The position numbers and the translations under genes are program-made. Source: Collinsella sp. (lineage in GTDB: Bacteria > Actinomycetota > Coriobacteriia > Coriobacteriales > Coriobacteriaceae). Taken from it: a DNA stretch of 64,000 nt. The DNA is taken from contig JAUMPM010000027.1 in the NCBI GenBank assembly GCA_031294825.1, forward strand, positions 1 to 64,000. Direction: 5' to 3'. Shown one piece after another: positions 20,118 to 27,884 of the stretch. The notes beneath the pieces are model-generated. The model did no database searches, was not told where the DNA came from, and was given only the letters and a program-made list of their open reading frames with translations. The stretch's first letter is position 1; each line of letters starts with the position of its first letter.

Positions 20118-20975
20118 ATGCGCAAACTGTTTTCCCGTCAGCTCATCGAGGCCCGTCACGAGATGCTGAGCATCTACGAGGCCGTCGATCTGGCCCTCCA
20201 CGATGCCGTGAAGGCCTATGTGACCGACGACCGCAAGCTCGCCACCAAGACCAAGAAGCGCACGCTTTCGATTGACGCACGCTGCGCCAACCTGGAGGCC
20301 GTCTGCTACAACCTGATTGCCACGCAGTCACCGGTCGCCTCCGACTTCCGCTTGCTGCAGACGATCATCTACGTCGACTTTAACCTGCAGCGCATGACCG
20401 ATAAGGTTCGCCAGATTTGCCGCGCCACGCGTCATATGATCAAGGCCGACATCTCGCTGCCCAAGGAGCTTGTCGGCACGGTCGAGGCCGAGGCTGAGGC
20501 CGTCTACCAGGTGCTGGGCTCTTCGCTTTCTGCGCTCGTCACCAACGACATGTCCATCATCTGCAACTTGGCCGTCGAGGACGAGCCAGTGCACGCCGCC
20601 TACGAGAAGTTCTTCCGCACCTTTAACCGCATGGACACGGGCGATTTTATGGACGACGACAGCAACTATGACGACCTGCGCCGCGCCATCATGGTATCGC
20701 GCTATCTCGATCGCATCGCCTCGATTTCCATCGATGCCGCCTGCCGTCTGACCTTCCTGTTGACCGGACAGCGTATGACTGCCGGTGATATCGCCTGCAC
20801 TGATGAGGATGAGCTCGAGAGCATGCGCGTGCCTTCGGGCGAGGGTGTTATCATGAGGCCCGCCGTCGACGCTCGCTACGTTGCCAAGGTGCCCACTAAC
20901 GAGGTCAGCGAGGGTCTTCGCTACCTGCTCGATCATCTTGAGGACGAGGACGATGGCGAGGACGACGAGGAGTAA
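20118..20975 (+). CDS. phoU: Phosphate system regulator PhoU
   Basis: A 285-residue protein with the two three-helix PhoU repeats (about residues 10-110 and 115-215). The family is known to restrain phosphate uptake and signalling. Here it has an additional C-terminal stretch of about 60 residues ending in a run of Asp and Glu (DHLEDEDDGEDDEE). It lies 92 bases after pstB. No phoR/phoB-like genes are in the window, so the signalling partner is elsewhere. Confidence 0.88.
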   Translation: MRKLFSRQLIEARHEMLSIYEAVDLALHDAVKAYVTDDRKLATKTKKRTLSIDARCANLEAVCYNLIATQSPVASDFRLLQTIIYVDFNLQRMTDKVRQICRATRHMIKADISLPKELVGTVEAEAEAVYQVLGSSLSALVTNDMSIICNLAVEDEPVHAAYEKFFRTFNRMDTGDFMDDDSNYDDLRRAIMVSRYLDRIASISIDAACRLTFLLTGQRMTAGDIACTDEDELESMRVPSGEGVIMRPAVDARYVAKVPTNEVSEGLRYLLDHLEDEDDGEDDEE

Positions 20976-21012
20976 GTAATTCCGTTCGTCGAAAGATTGT
21001 AAATACCTAAGT

Positions 21013-21048
21013 GAGCGCGGCCTTGCACATGCGGGGCCGCGCTCTTGC
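21013..21048 (+). terminator. Hairpin after phoU, weak terminator
   Basis: Perfect ten-base stem GAGCGCGGCC / GGCCGCGCTC with a 12-base loop, located 37 bases after phoU. The following bases (TTGCGA) are not a proper T run, so termination may be partial. Confidence 0.5.
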
Positions 21049-21094
21049 GATAGCATGGGACTACTTGTTTGGCTGTCAGCGGAGGCGATTGGCA

Positions 21095-21832
21095 ATGGAT
21101 AACTATTTGGACTTGATGCGCGCTCGCCGCGAGCAGATTCTGGAACGTTTTTATGCGGCGCTCGATCGCGCAGGCCGTCCCCACGACGCCGCGCGCCTCA
21201 TTGCCGTGTCCAAGACCGTTGGTGTCGATGAGACCGTTGCCGCCATCCAGGCGGGGTATCGCCATTTTGCTGAGAATCGCCCGCAGGAGCTGGTTCGCAA
21301 GCTCACGGGTCTGGCGGAGCATCCGGAGCTGCCCGAGGTGCGCTTCGATATGATCGGCAACCTGCAGACCAATAAGATCAATGCGGTGCTGGGCTCAGCC
21401 GAGCTGATTCACTCGGTGGGTTCGCTGCATCTGGCGCAGGCGATCTCGAGCCGTGCTGTTCGCAAGATTGAGGCAGGCGAGCTCGCCGGCCCCCAGCGTG
21501 TGCTCATTGAGGTCAATGTGAGTGGTGAGGAGTCGAAGGGAGGCTTTTCGCCCGATGAGATTCGCGCTGCCGCGGGTGAGCTTGCGGAACTTGAGGGAAT
21601 TTGCGTACAGGGGCTTATGACTATGGCGCCCCGGGGGAATAAGGATGTGGCACGCCGCACCTTTGCGGGGCTTCGTGAGCTGAGGGATGAGCTGGAGGCG
21701 GCGCATCCCGATTTGAACCTGCCCGAGCTTTCCTGCGGTATGAGCGAGGACTTTGAGCCTGCCCTTGAGGAGGGCTCTACGCTCGTTCGCCTGGGCAGGG
21801 TAGTATTTAGCCCGGAGTTTGCAGTAAAATAA
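21095..21832 (+). CDS. yggS: PLP-binding YggS family protein
   Basis: Cytoplasmic 245-residue protein of the YggS/PROSC family, which binds pyridoxal phosphate (lysine in IAVSKTVG) and keeps B6 vitamers and amino acids in balance without a known catalytic reaction. HFAENRPQEL, HMIGNLQ-like FDMIGNLQTNK and the C-terminal SCGMSEDFEPA are family motifs. The ATG at 21095 follows GGAGG at 9 bases. It is the usual neighbour of sepF in Gram-positive bacteria. Confidence 0.92.
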   Translation: MDNYLDLMRARREQILERFYAALDRAGRPHDAARLIAVSKTVGVDETVAAIQAGYRHFAENRPQELVRKLTGLAEHPELPEVRFDMIGNLQTNKINAVLGSAELIHSVGSLHLAQAISSRAVRKIEAGELAGPQRVLIEVNVSGEESKGGFSPDEIRAAAGELAELEGICVQGLMTMAPRGNKDVARRTFAGLRELRDELEAAHPDLNLPELSCGMSEDFEPALEEGSTLVRLGRVVFSPEFAVK

Positions 21833-21892
21833 GGCTCTGAAGTGCGCACTGATTATCGGGGCGCCTGCACTAAACCGCGAGAGGACACAACC

Positions 21893-22615
21893 ATGGGCTT
21901 CCTTGACGAGATTAAAAATAAGATGCACCTGGGCGGCCAGCAGGGTTACGACCAGGGTTATGGCCAGGACGACGACTACGGCTACGATGACGGCTATGAC
22001 GATGGCTATCAGGGCAACGGCTACAGCGGTGCTTCGGGCGAGGGCTTCTATACCCAAGACGAGCCGAGCAACGGCCTGCTTGGTCAGACGCGCCGCGGTG
22101 AAGCTGAGTCGGTTGCCGTGTATACGCGCTCCGGTCAGCTGGTCGGCGATGACTCCCGCCATGCCACGACGTATAACCCGCCTTCGCGCTCGCAGGACAG
22201 TGTTGCGAGCGGTTATCGTCCTGGTGCCTATGACACGCCGTCGAGCTACGCCGAGAATACCCGCGCCCGTGCCGCCGCTGCACCCGCGCCTGCACCGAGC
22301 GATGCCTCGGCCTATGCGAGCAATATCATCAACGCCACGCCGCAGCTGCCGGCCTATGTCCTGCGCCCCGAGAGCTATGACGACGTGGAGACCGTGGTGC
22401 GCCGCGTTCGCACCAAGCAGCCTGTCGCACTGATTTTTGTGGGCGTACGCACCGAAGTGGCCAAGCGCGTCTTGGACTTCTCTTACGGCTTTGCCTGCGG
22501 TCTGGGTGCCACGGTCAAGGAGGTGGGCGACCGCGTGTTCATGGTGCTGCCCGCCGGCTGCGAGGTCAAAGATTCCGATCTCAAGAAGCTTCGTGCCGAC
22601 GGCTACCTTAAGTAA
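21893..22615 (+). CDS. sepF: Cell division protein SepF
   Basis: A 240-residue SepF. The N-terminal amphipathic helix (MGFLDEIKNKMHL) would bind the membrane; residues about 15-60 are a striking Tyr/Gly/Asp/Gln-rich stretch with YGYDDGYDDGY-like repeats; residues about 150-240 form the SepF beta-alpha domain (LRPESYDDVETVVRRVRTK..., LDFSYGFACGL). SepF anchors FtsZ to the membrane in actinobacteria that lack FtsA, and no ftsA is seen here. ATG at 21893 follows GAGAGGA. Confidence 0.92.
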   Translation: MGFLDEIKNKMHLGGQQGYDQGYGQDDDYGYDDGYDDGYQGNGYSGASGEGFYTQDEPSNGLLGQTRRGEAESVAVYTRSGQLVGDDSRHATTYNPPSRSQDSVASGYRPGAYDTPSSYAENTRARAAAAPAPAPSDASAYASNIINATPQLPAYVLRPESYDDVETVVRRVRTKQPVALIFVGVRTEVAKRVLDFSYGFACGLGATVKEVGDRVFMVLPAGCEVKDSDLKKLRADGYLK

Positions 22616-22636
22616 AGACAAGACGAGGAGATTCCC

Positions 22637-22918
22637 ATCAACATCTACACTATCGTCCAGCTGGTCAACACGCTGTTCAACTTCTATTCCACGCTCATTA
22701 TCGTCTACTGCTTTATGACGTGGATTCCCATGAAGCAGGGTGGTTTGCTTCAGGATATTGCCGCGGTGCTTGATAGCGTGTGCGGTCCGTGGCTCAACCT
22801 GTTCCGTCGTTTCATCCCGCCGATGGGCGGTATCGATTTTTCGCCGGTCGTTGCGATTATTGCGTTGCAGTTGGTGCAGAGGCTGGTTCTGCAGCTTCTT
22901 ATAGGTATACTCGTGTAG
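22637..22918 (+). CDS. yggT: YggT family membrane protein, apparent ATC start
   Basis: A 93-residue YggT-type protein with two hydrophobic parts (IVQLVNTLFNFYSTLIIVYCF and IALQLVQRLVLQLLIGILV), normal for the family and normal between sepF and divIVA. The reading frame has no ATG, GTG or TTG before an internal ATG at 22715, which would delete the first helix. A GAGGAG site (22625-22630) lies 6 bases before an in-frame ATC at 22637, giving the family-like start NIYTIVQLVNTLFNFY; an ATT at 22631 is too close to the site. I infer ATC initiation; a sequencing error in a former ATG cannot be excluded. Confidence 0.75.
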   Translation: MNIYTIVQLVNTLFNFYSTLIIVYCFMTWIPMKQGGLLQDIAAVLDSVCGPWLNLFRRFIPPMGGIDFSPVVAIIALQLVQRLVLQLLIGILV

Positions 22919-22979
22919 AACTGACTTAGTAACTTACGTCGGGCGTGTAGCGCCGAGGCGATGAAAAAGGAGACTTGTT

Positions 22980-23654
22980 ATGGCTATTACCCCTGCAGAC
23001 ATCCAGGCTCAGACTTTCTCTGAGGCCAAGCGTGGCTACGATCCTGCCGAGGTCGACGTCTTCTTGGAGACGCTGTCTTCCGAGGTTGACGCTATGCTCG
23101 CTAAGATCGTTGACCTTAAGGGTCGTCTGACTGCTACCGAGCAGCAGCTTGCCGATGCACAGGCTCAGCTTGCCCAGGCTCAGGATACCGCCGACCAGGC
23201 CGTTCCTGCCGCCCCCGTGGCTGCTCCCGCCCCTGACTTCTCCGCTCAGGAGCGCCAGATTTCCGCTGCCCTGATCGCTGCCCAGCAGACCGCTGAGACC
23301 ATCGTCAACGATGCCAATGAGAACGCTGAGCGCATCCGCAACGAGGCTGACGCCAAGGCCCGCGAGGTTATCCGCCAAGCTCTGACCGAGAAGCAGGCCG
23401 AGCTCGAGGAGATCGATCGCCTCAAGGCTTCCCGTGAGGAGTTCAAGGCCGAGTATCTCAAGCTCATCCAGCACTTCATGGACGATGCCCAAAACTCCTT
23501 CCCGGCCGACCTCATGGCCTCCACGCCGGTCGGTTCCGCCGCTTCTCCTGCGGTGACTGTTCCCGCCGAGCCGCTGCCCGTCGCTGACCCGGTTGTCCCC
23601 GTGGCCGACCCCTTCGCCCCGATCGACAACTTTGCCGCCGACGACTTGGACTAA
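22980..23654 (+). CDS. divIVA: DivIVA domain protein
   Basis: A 224-residue coiled-coil protein. The N-terminal DivIVA membrane-binding region (ITPADIQAQTFSEAKRGYDP and AEVDVFLETLSSEV) is followed by a coiled coil interrupted by an Ala/Pro-rich hinge (about residues 72-85), a second coiled coil (about 90-165) and a Pro/Val/Ala-rich tail. In actinobacteria DivIVA (Wag31) marks curved membranes and directs polar growth or septum placement. Strong AAGGAGA site before ATG; a terminator follows. Confidence 0.92.
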   Translation: MAITPADIQAQTFSEAKRGYDPAEVDVFLETLSSEVDAMLAKIVDLKGRLTATEQQLADAQAQLAQAQDTADQAVPAAPVAAPAPDFSAQERQISAALIAAQQTAETIVNDANENAERIRNEADAKAREVIRQALTEKQAELEEIDRLKASREEFKAEYLKLIQHFMDDAQNSFPADLMASTPVGSAASPAVTVPAEPLPVADPVVPVADPFAPIDNFAADDLD

Positions 23655-23682
23655 CATTCGGCCTACAATTTAGTGCCTAGAA

Positions 23683-23710
23683 AGGACCCGCAGCTTGCGG
23701 GTCCTTTTTT
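23683..23710 (+). terminator. Rho-independent terminator after divIVA
   Basis: Stem AGGACCCGCA / TGCGGGTCCT with a short GCT-type loop followed by a run of T (23705-23710). It ends the yggS-sepF-yggT-divIVA unit. Confidence 0.92.
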
Positions 23711-23734
23711 ATGACTGTGCCGGGGTGTGTAACA

Positions 23735-23774
23735 TAAAAAACCGAGCCCTGCACATTAGTGACGCAGAACTCGG
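23735..23774 (-). terminator. Rho-independent terminator of the nitroreductase gene
   Basis: Read on the minus strand: an 11-base stem beginning CCGAGTTCTGC and closing GCAGGGCTCGG (two G-U pairs), then a run of six or seven T (plus-strand A run 23735-23741). It lies 48 bases after the nitroreductase stop. Confidence 0.85.
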
Positions 23775-23821
23775 CGAACGGGTGAGCGGTCAAGGGTGGG
23801 TTTTAAGGCATGTCCCAAAAC

Positions 23822-24352
23822 CTACTTGAGGAGGAAGTCGGGGAGGGGAATGGTGCGGGCCTCGCGATGCTCGGGATCGGCGATGTGGTCGGCAGGATAG
23901 CCACAGACGAGCATGTGATAGGGATAGACGCCCTCGGGCAGGTTGAACTGCTCCTGTGCCACCTCAGGCTTAAAATGGCATACCCAGCACGTTCCCAGGC
24001 CCTGCTCGGTGGCCTCCATCATCATCTGATCGCACACTATGGACGTATCGATTTCACTGGAATTCATCTGGTCATACGGGCGCACCCAAGCATCATCGGT
24101 AACGCTGCAAATAAGGAAGACAAGCGGAGCCCCAAAGATAGACCCATCACGAGCAAACCGAGGCTGACAAGCAGCAGCCTTCTCCAGAAGCTCGGGCGTA
24201 TCCAACACCATCACACGAGAAGGATGATTATTACAAGCAGAAGGAGCAATCCGCCCAGCCTCAACAATGGCATCCACCACAGCCTGCTCAACAGCCCGAT
24301 CCTCAAAAGAACGACAAGAATACCGACCACGAGCCAGATCCAAATAAGACAT
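23822..24352 (-). CDS. Nitroreductase family protein
   Basis: A 176-residue FMN-dependent nitroreductase-fold protein; substrate unknown. N-terminal SYLDLARGRYSCRSFEDRAV and APSACNNHPSRVMVL match the FMN-binding arginine and the helix cap of the family; GLGTCWVCHF is the second conserved site. The start at 24352 has GGAGGG about 5 bases upstream on the minus strand; an upstream TTG would add a hydrophobic stretch that looks like untranslated DNA. The 5' half uses U/G-rich codons unlike neighbouring genes. Confidence 0.85.
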   Translation of the reverse strand: MSYLDLARGRYSCRSFEDRAVEQAVVDAIVEAGRIAPSACNNHPSRVMVLDTPELLEKAAACQPRFARDGSIFGAPLVFLICSVTDDAWVRPYDQMNSSEIDTSIVCDQMMMEATEQGLGTCWVCHFKPEVAQEQFNLPEGVYPYHMLVCGYPADHIADPEHREARTIPLPDFLLK

Positions 24353-24535
24353 ACAAGCCCTCCAACAATTAAAAATCAAACAAACCCAAAGTAACCCAAA
24401 CAGTACCCAAAGCAGCAATCAGCCAAACGCTCATCAAGGGCCAAAGTGTCCGAACGGATACCAAAGGTCCCTTCAGCCAAACCCCCATTGCGCTAAACCT
24501 ATCAGCCAAAGTTCCCAATGGTGGTACGTAAGGGA
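24353..24535. other. A/C-rich intergenic stretch with repeated CAGCCAAA
   Basis: No gene seen. The plus strand is strongly depleted of G (24361-24420 has about five), and the octamer CAGCCAAA occurs at 24420, 24474 and 24503 with further CCAAAG fragments between. It leads into the palindrome at 24536. Confidence 0.5.
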
Positions 24536-24612
24536 GCGGGCCCGACCACTAATACCTTTTGAACGACTCTGCTTGCAGCCGGAGTGAAAAAGGTATTAGT
24601 GGCCGGGCCCGC
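24536..24612. repeat. Large palindrome with 25-base arms
   Basis: Inverted arms 24536-24560 and 24588-24612 match at 24 of 25 positions (GCGGGCCCG at the outer ends, CTAATACCTTTT at the inner end) around a 27-base centre. The hexamer TACGTA flanks both sides (24525 and 24624). It lies just after the DUF47 gene and upstream of the nitroreductase gene; no T run makes it a standard terminator. Confidence 0.85.
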
Positions 24613-24636
24613 GACCGGTGGGATACGTACCCCCAA

Positions 24637-25260
24637 TTAACTGTTCTTCATGACAATCGAATCCACAACATCGGCCACATTCTCACAGCAGTCAGCGCAG
24701 TACTCCAGGAAGGCGTATACGTCACGCCAGGCGATGACCTCGAGCGGGTCCTTGCCGTTAACGTGCAGGTTGCGCATGGCGTTGATATAGAGCTCGTCGG
24801 CTTCGGACTCGATGGTGTTGATCTGGATGACGAGTTCGCGCAGGGTCTTGGACTTGCGGTAGTTGGGCAGCTCGACCATCAGGTCTTTCATGGCGCGGCA
24901 GGCGTCAGTCACCTTGTGGGCGATGACGATGGCGTCGGGATGGATGCTCTGGATGTTGGTGAAGTAGACGCGCTGCACGACGCCCTCGATGCGGTCGAGC
25001 ACGGTGTCGAGTGAGCAGCTCATCAGATCCAGATCCTCGCGCTCGAGCGGGGTGATAAAGGCGGTGAGCAAGGCGTCCTCAAGCTCATGGTGCTTCTTGT
25101 CGGCCGCATGCTCGATCGCGTGCATCTTGTTGAGCATATCGTGAATCTTTGCGGGATCGAAGTTCTCGAAAATCTTGGTGAGCAGCTCGGCGGCCTGGAC
25201 GGCAAGGTCGGCGCAGGCGACGTAGTTGTCGAAGTAGAACGAATCGGGTTTCTTTGCCAT
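24637..25260 (-). CDS. DUF47 family PhoU-like protein, partner of Pit
   Basis: A 207-residue all-helical protein of the DUF47 (PhoU-like) family, commonly encoded beside Pit-type phosphate transporters and thought to control them. Metal-binding type motifs of PhoU folds are visible (EHAADKKHHELEDALLTAF, ESEADELYINAMRNL). It is the second PhoU-like protein in the window. It follows pit by 67 bases on the same strand with an AAAGGACC site before its ATG. Confidence 0.9.
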   Translation of the reverse strand: MAKKPDSFYFDNYVACADLAVQAAELLTKIFENFDPAKIHDMLNKMHAIEHAADKKHHELEDALLTAFITPLEREDLDLMSCSLDTVLDRIEGVVQRVYFTNIQSIHPDAIVIAHKVTDACRAMKDLMVELPNYRKSKTLRELVIQINTIESEADELYINAMRNLHVNGKDPLEVIAWRDVYAFLEYCADCCENVADVVDSIVMKNS

Positions 25261-25327
25261 GGGTGGGTCCTTTCGAGGCGAAGACGGGTGGGCGAGGTAA
25301 TGCAGTCCGGATGGACGTTCGGTTTGA

Positions 25328-26377
25328 CTAGAGGAACATCATGAACAGCTTGGCCATGACAAAGCTGATGAGTCCGCAGGCGGGGAAGGTGAAGAACCAG
25401 GTGAACATCATGTCTTTGACGACGCCGAAGTTGATGGCTGAGAGGCGCTTGACGGCACCGACGCCCATGATGGCGCAGGTCTTGATGTGTGTGGAGGACA
25501 CGGGGATGCCGGTAAGGGTGGCAAGCAGCAGGTTTGCGGCGCCTGCGAGGTCGGCGGAGAAGCCCTGATACTTTTCGAGCTTGACCATGCTCTGGCCGAC
25601 GGACTTGATGATGCGCTCGCCGCCCACGCTGGTGCCGATACCCATAGTGGCCGAGCACAGCAGCATAATCCAGATGGGGATGCCTGCATCGCCGACGCTC
25701 GTCTGGCCGCTGGCAAAGGCCACGCCTAAAAAGAGCACGCCGATGAACTTCTGTCCATCCTGCGCGCCGTGCATAAAGCTCATGGCCGCAGCGCTCGCGA
25801 TCTGAGCGTATTTAAAGAAGACATTGGCACGTCGCCTGTTGGCGGCGGCGAAAAGAATCGAGACGAGCTTGCACAGGACCCAGCCCATGACAAAGCCCAG
25901 GCCGATGGAGAGCGCCAGACCGTAGATGACCTTCATCCACTCGTGGACGTTGACGCTGCTCGCACCGCCGAGGGCGATGGCGGCACCGGTCAGGCCGGCG
26001 ATAAGGCTGTGGCTTTGCGAGGTGGGGATGCCAAAACGCGACGCTGTGGCGCCGTAGACGACGATGGAGAACAGCGCCGCGCATAGGCAGGCGAGCGCCA
26101 TGGTGCTGTTTCCGCCAAAGTCGACGATATGTGAGATGGTGTTGGCGACGCTCGCGTTAAAGTGCGTCATGATGAGCACGCCGAGGAAGTTGAATGCGGC
26201 GCTCATGAGAATGGCGGCGCGGGCGGGCATGCAACGCGTAGTGACGCAGGTCGCGATGGCGTTGGGCGCGTCGGTCCATCCATTGACGAAGATGGCGCCC
26301 AACGCGAGGATCACGGTGACGGCAAGGACTGGGTTCGACACAATTTGGCCGAGGAAGGTTGAGAACGTTACGTCCAT
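25328..26377 (-). CDS. pit: Inorganic phosphate transporter, PiT family
   Basis: Integral membrane phosphate symporter of 349 residues with about ten helices. The paired PiT signatures are present: NGWTDAPNAIATCVTTR near the N-terminus (a GANDxxN variant) and TGIPVSSTHIKTCAIMGVG near the C-terminus. Low-affinity, ion-coupled uptake is the family role. Together with pstSCAB at 16.5-20 kb it gives the cell two routes for phosphate. Confidence 0.93.
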   Translation of the reverse strand: MDVTFSTFLGQIVSNPVLAVTVILALGAIFVNGWTDAPNAIATCVTTRCMPARAAILMSAAFNFLGVLIMTHFNASVANTISHIVDFGGNSTMALACLCAALFSIVVYGATASRFGIPTSQSHSLIAGLTGAAIALGGASSVNVHEWMKVIYGLALSIGLGFVMGWVLCKLVSILFAAANRRRANVFFKYAQIASAAAMSFMHGAQDGQKFIGVLFLGVAFASGQTSVGDAGIPIWIMLLCSATMGIGTSVGGERIIKSVGQSMVKLEKYQGFSADLAGAANLLLATLTGIPVSSTHIKTCAIMGVGAVKRLSAINFGVVKDMMFTWFFTFPACGLISFVMAKLFMMFL

Positions 26378-26590
26378 ATATGGGCTTTCTCGAAGTTTGC
26401 AGACACGTTACAAAAACATGATAAATCGTATCACCTCCTGCGGGTCTCTTTACCGAGTTCTGATGGGAGAAGTGAACTTTTTGGCACTAAAATTGAATAT
26501 TAGCCCTGTTGACCGCGGGTGTTCTTTTTGCTAACACGCCATGCGGACACGTGCGATTACTACGACACTCCAAAACCACAGTCTGTTCGC

Positions 26591-26620
26591 TTTACAACAT
26601 GCAAACATGCGTTCGATAAT
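26591..26620 (+). promoter_or_regulatory. Promoter placing transcription start at the next ATG
   Basis: TTTACA (26591-26596), an 18-base spacer and GATAAT (26615-26620). The ATG of the next gene is at 26628, seven to eight bases after the -10 box, where transcription would be expected to begin. Confidence 0.55.
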
Positions 26621-26627
26621 AGGAGGC

Positions 26628-26966
26628 ATGGAATATCGACAGACAGATGGCAAAACTCGGCGCGTGCACAAGCAGTATGTGGACGTCGTGGCTCGCATCC
26701 TCGCGGGCGGACAGGTCGTGCCGGTCACCGTCTGCTGGGTCGACGGTCGTTGCTTTACGATTGACGAGATTGTCTCGACCACTGGGTTTGGCCTGACGGT
26801 TCACGGCATCCGTACGGCAACCTATAAGGTGCGTTTTGGCGGGCACGCGACCGAGTTGTATCTGGAGGACCAGACGCGCGAACGACCAGATGGTTCGCAG
26901 GCCCATCTGATGCGTTGGTGGGTGTGGGCATTCGACCGTACGCTCGAGGGCGAGCGCCGTGGGTAA
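26628..26966 (+). CDS. Small hypothetical protein, possibly leaderless mRNA
   Basis: A 112-residue soluble, mostly beta-predicted protein I cannot name. It resembles a group of small unnamed Gram-positive proteins with a VTVxWxDGRxFxIDxI core and a C-terminal RWWV motif. No domain with known function is evident. AGGAGG ends one base before the ATG, too close for normal use, while a -10-like GATAAT sits seven bases before the ATG, so the transcript may start at the AUG. Neighbours (pit, divergent; a Bax-inhibitor-type gene, downstream) do not reveal its job. Confidence 0.7.
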   Translation: MEYRQTDGKTRRVHKQYVDVVARILAGGQVVPVTVCWVDGRCFTIDEIVSTTGFGLTVHGIRTATYKVRFGGHATELYLEDQTRERPDGSQAHLMRWWVWAFDRTLEGERRG

Positions 26967-27050
26967 GGACGTACGGCATTCGGGTACAATGACAGGAATC
27001 TTGTCACCTGCTGCGCCGTCTTTCACGGCACTTTTTGAAAGGACGAACCT

Positions 27051-27746
27051 ATGAACGATATCCAGGGCTATCAGAACGGCCCCGTCGAGAGCGGCGCAAG
27101 CCGCGCCAAGGAGATGTCGCCGCGCGCGTACAACCTTGTCATGTCTGCCCTGATCTTTTTGGGCTTTTGCGCCATGGGCGTCGGTGCTTACTTTACGAGC
27201 ACCATGTCGTTTGCGCGCATGATGATGAGCGGCGCCGCTTTGCCGCTGGTCTTTGGCTCATTTATTTTGACCATCGTCGGCATGGTCATGATGTCGGCCG
27301 CCGCCAGCAAGCAGTCCGTGGGCCTGTCCCTTGTGGGCTACGTAATCTTTGCGAGCACCTTTGGCCTGACCGCGTCGTTTGGCCTTGCCAACTACGACCT
27401 GCCCACCATCAACACTGCCTTTATCGCCACGGCCGCCATCACCTTTGTCTTTGGCGCCTTGGGCGTGACGTTCCCCAAGTTTTTCCAGCGCGTATATGGC
27501 ATCGGTTTTGGCATTCTGCTCGCTACTATTCTGGTTGAGATCGTGCTGATGTTCATGGGCGTCTCACAGACCATCACCGACCTGATCGTGATCGTGGTGT
27601 TCGCCGGCTTTATTGGCTACGACACCTATGTTGCCACGACGGTGCCGCCTACGCTGCCCAACGCCGTGCTTATGGCCTCTAACCTGTTCGTGGATATTAT
27701 CAACGTGTTCCTGCGCATTCTGAACATCCTCGGCCGTCGCGACTAG
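27051..27746 (+). CDS. Bax inhibitor-1 (BI-1/YccA) family membrane protein
   Basis: A 231-residue protein with seven hydrophobic segments (residues about 29-205) and the C-terminal family signature ASNLFVDIINVFLRILNILG. BI-1 family members of bacteria (YccA, YbhL, BsYetJ) are membrane proteins linked to protease control or pH-gated calcium leak. The aspartates used in the BsYetJ latch (C-terminal GYDTY and FVDIIN) are present. A terminator follows. Confidence 0.88.
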   Translation: MNDIQGYQNGPVESGASRAKEMSPRAYNLVMSALIFLGFCAMGVGAYFTSTMSFARMMMSGAALPLVFGSFILTIVGMVMMSAAASKQSVGLSLVGYVIFASTFGLTASFGLANYDLPTINTAFIATAAITFVFGALGVTFPKFFQRVYGIGFGILLATILVEIVLMFMGVSQTITDLIVIVVFAGFIGYDTYVATTVPPTLPNAVLMASNLFVDIINVFLRILNILGRRD

Positions 27747-27790
27747 TGGCGAATTGCGGCGGTGCTTGCCGTGCGTGCAAATCGATGCGA

Positions 27791-27818
27791 AAGGCGGTCC
27801 TTCGGGGCCGTCTTTTTT
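27791..27818 (+). terminator. Rho-independent terminator after the BI-1 gene
   Basis: Stem AAGGCGGTCC / GGGCCGTCTT (two G-U pairs) with a TTCG tetraloop and a run of six T. Confidence 0.88.
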
Positions 27819-27884
27819 GTACGCGGCGGGGTATCATGGATGGGAAAAGCCGATAGCGGCAGAGACCGAGAAAGGTGACCACTT

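Noticed and set aside
24353..24418. N-terminal extension of the nitroreductase from an upstream TTG
   Set aside because: It would add 22 hydrophobic residues from skewed intergenic DNA and would ignore the GGAGGG site before 24352.
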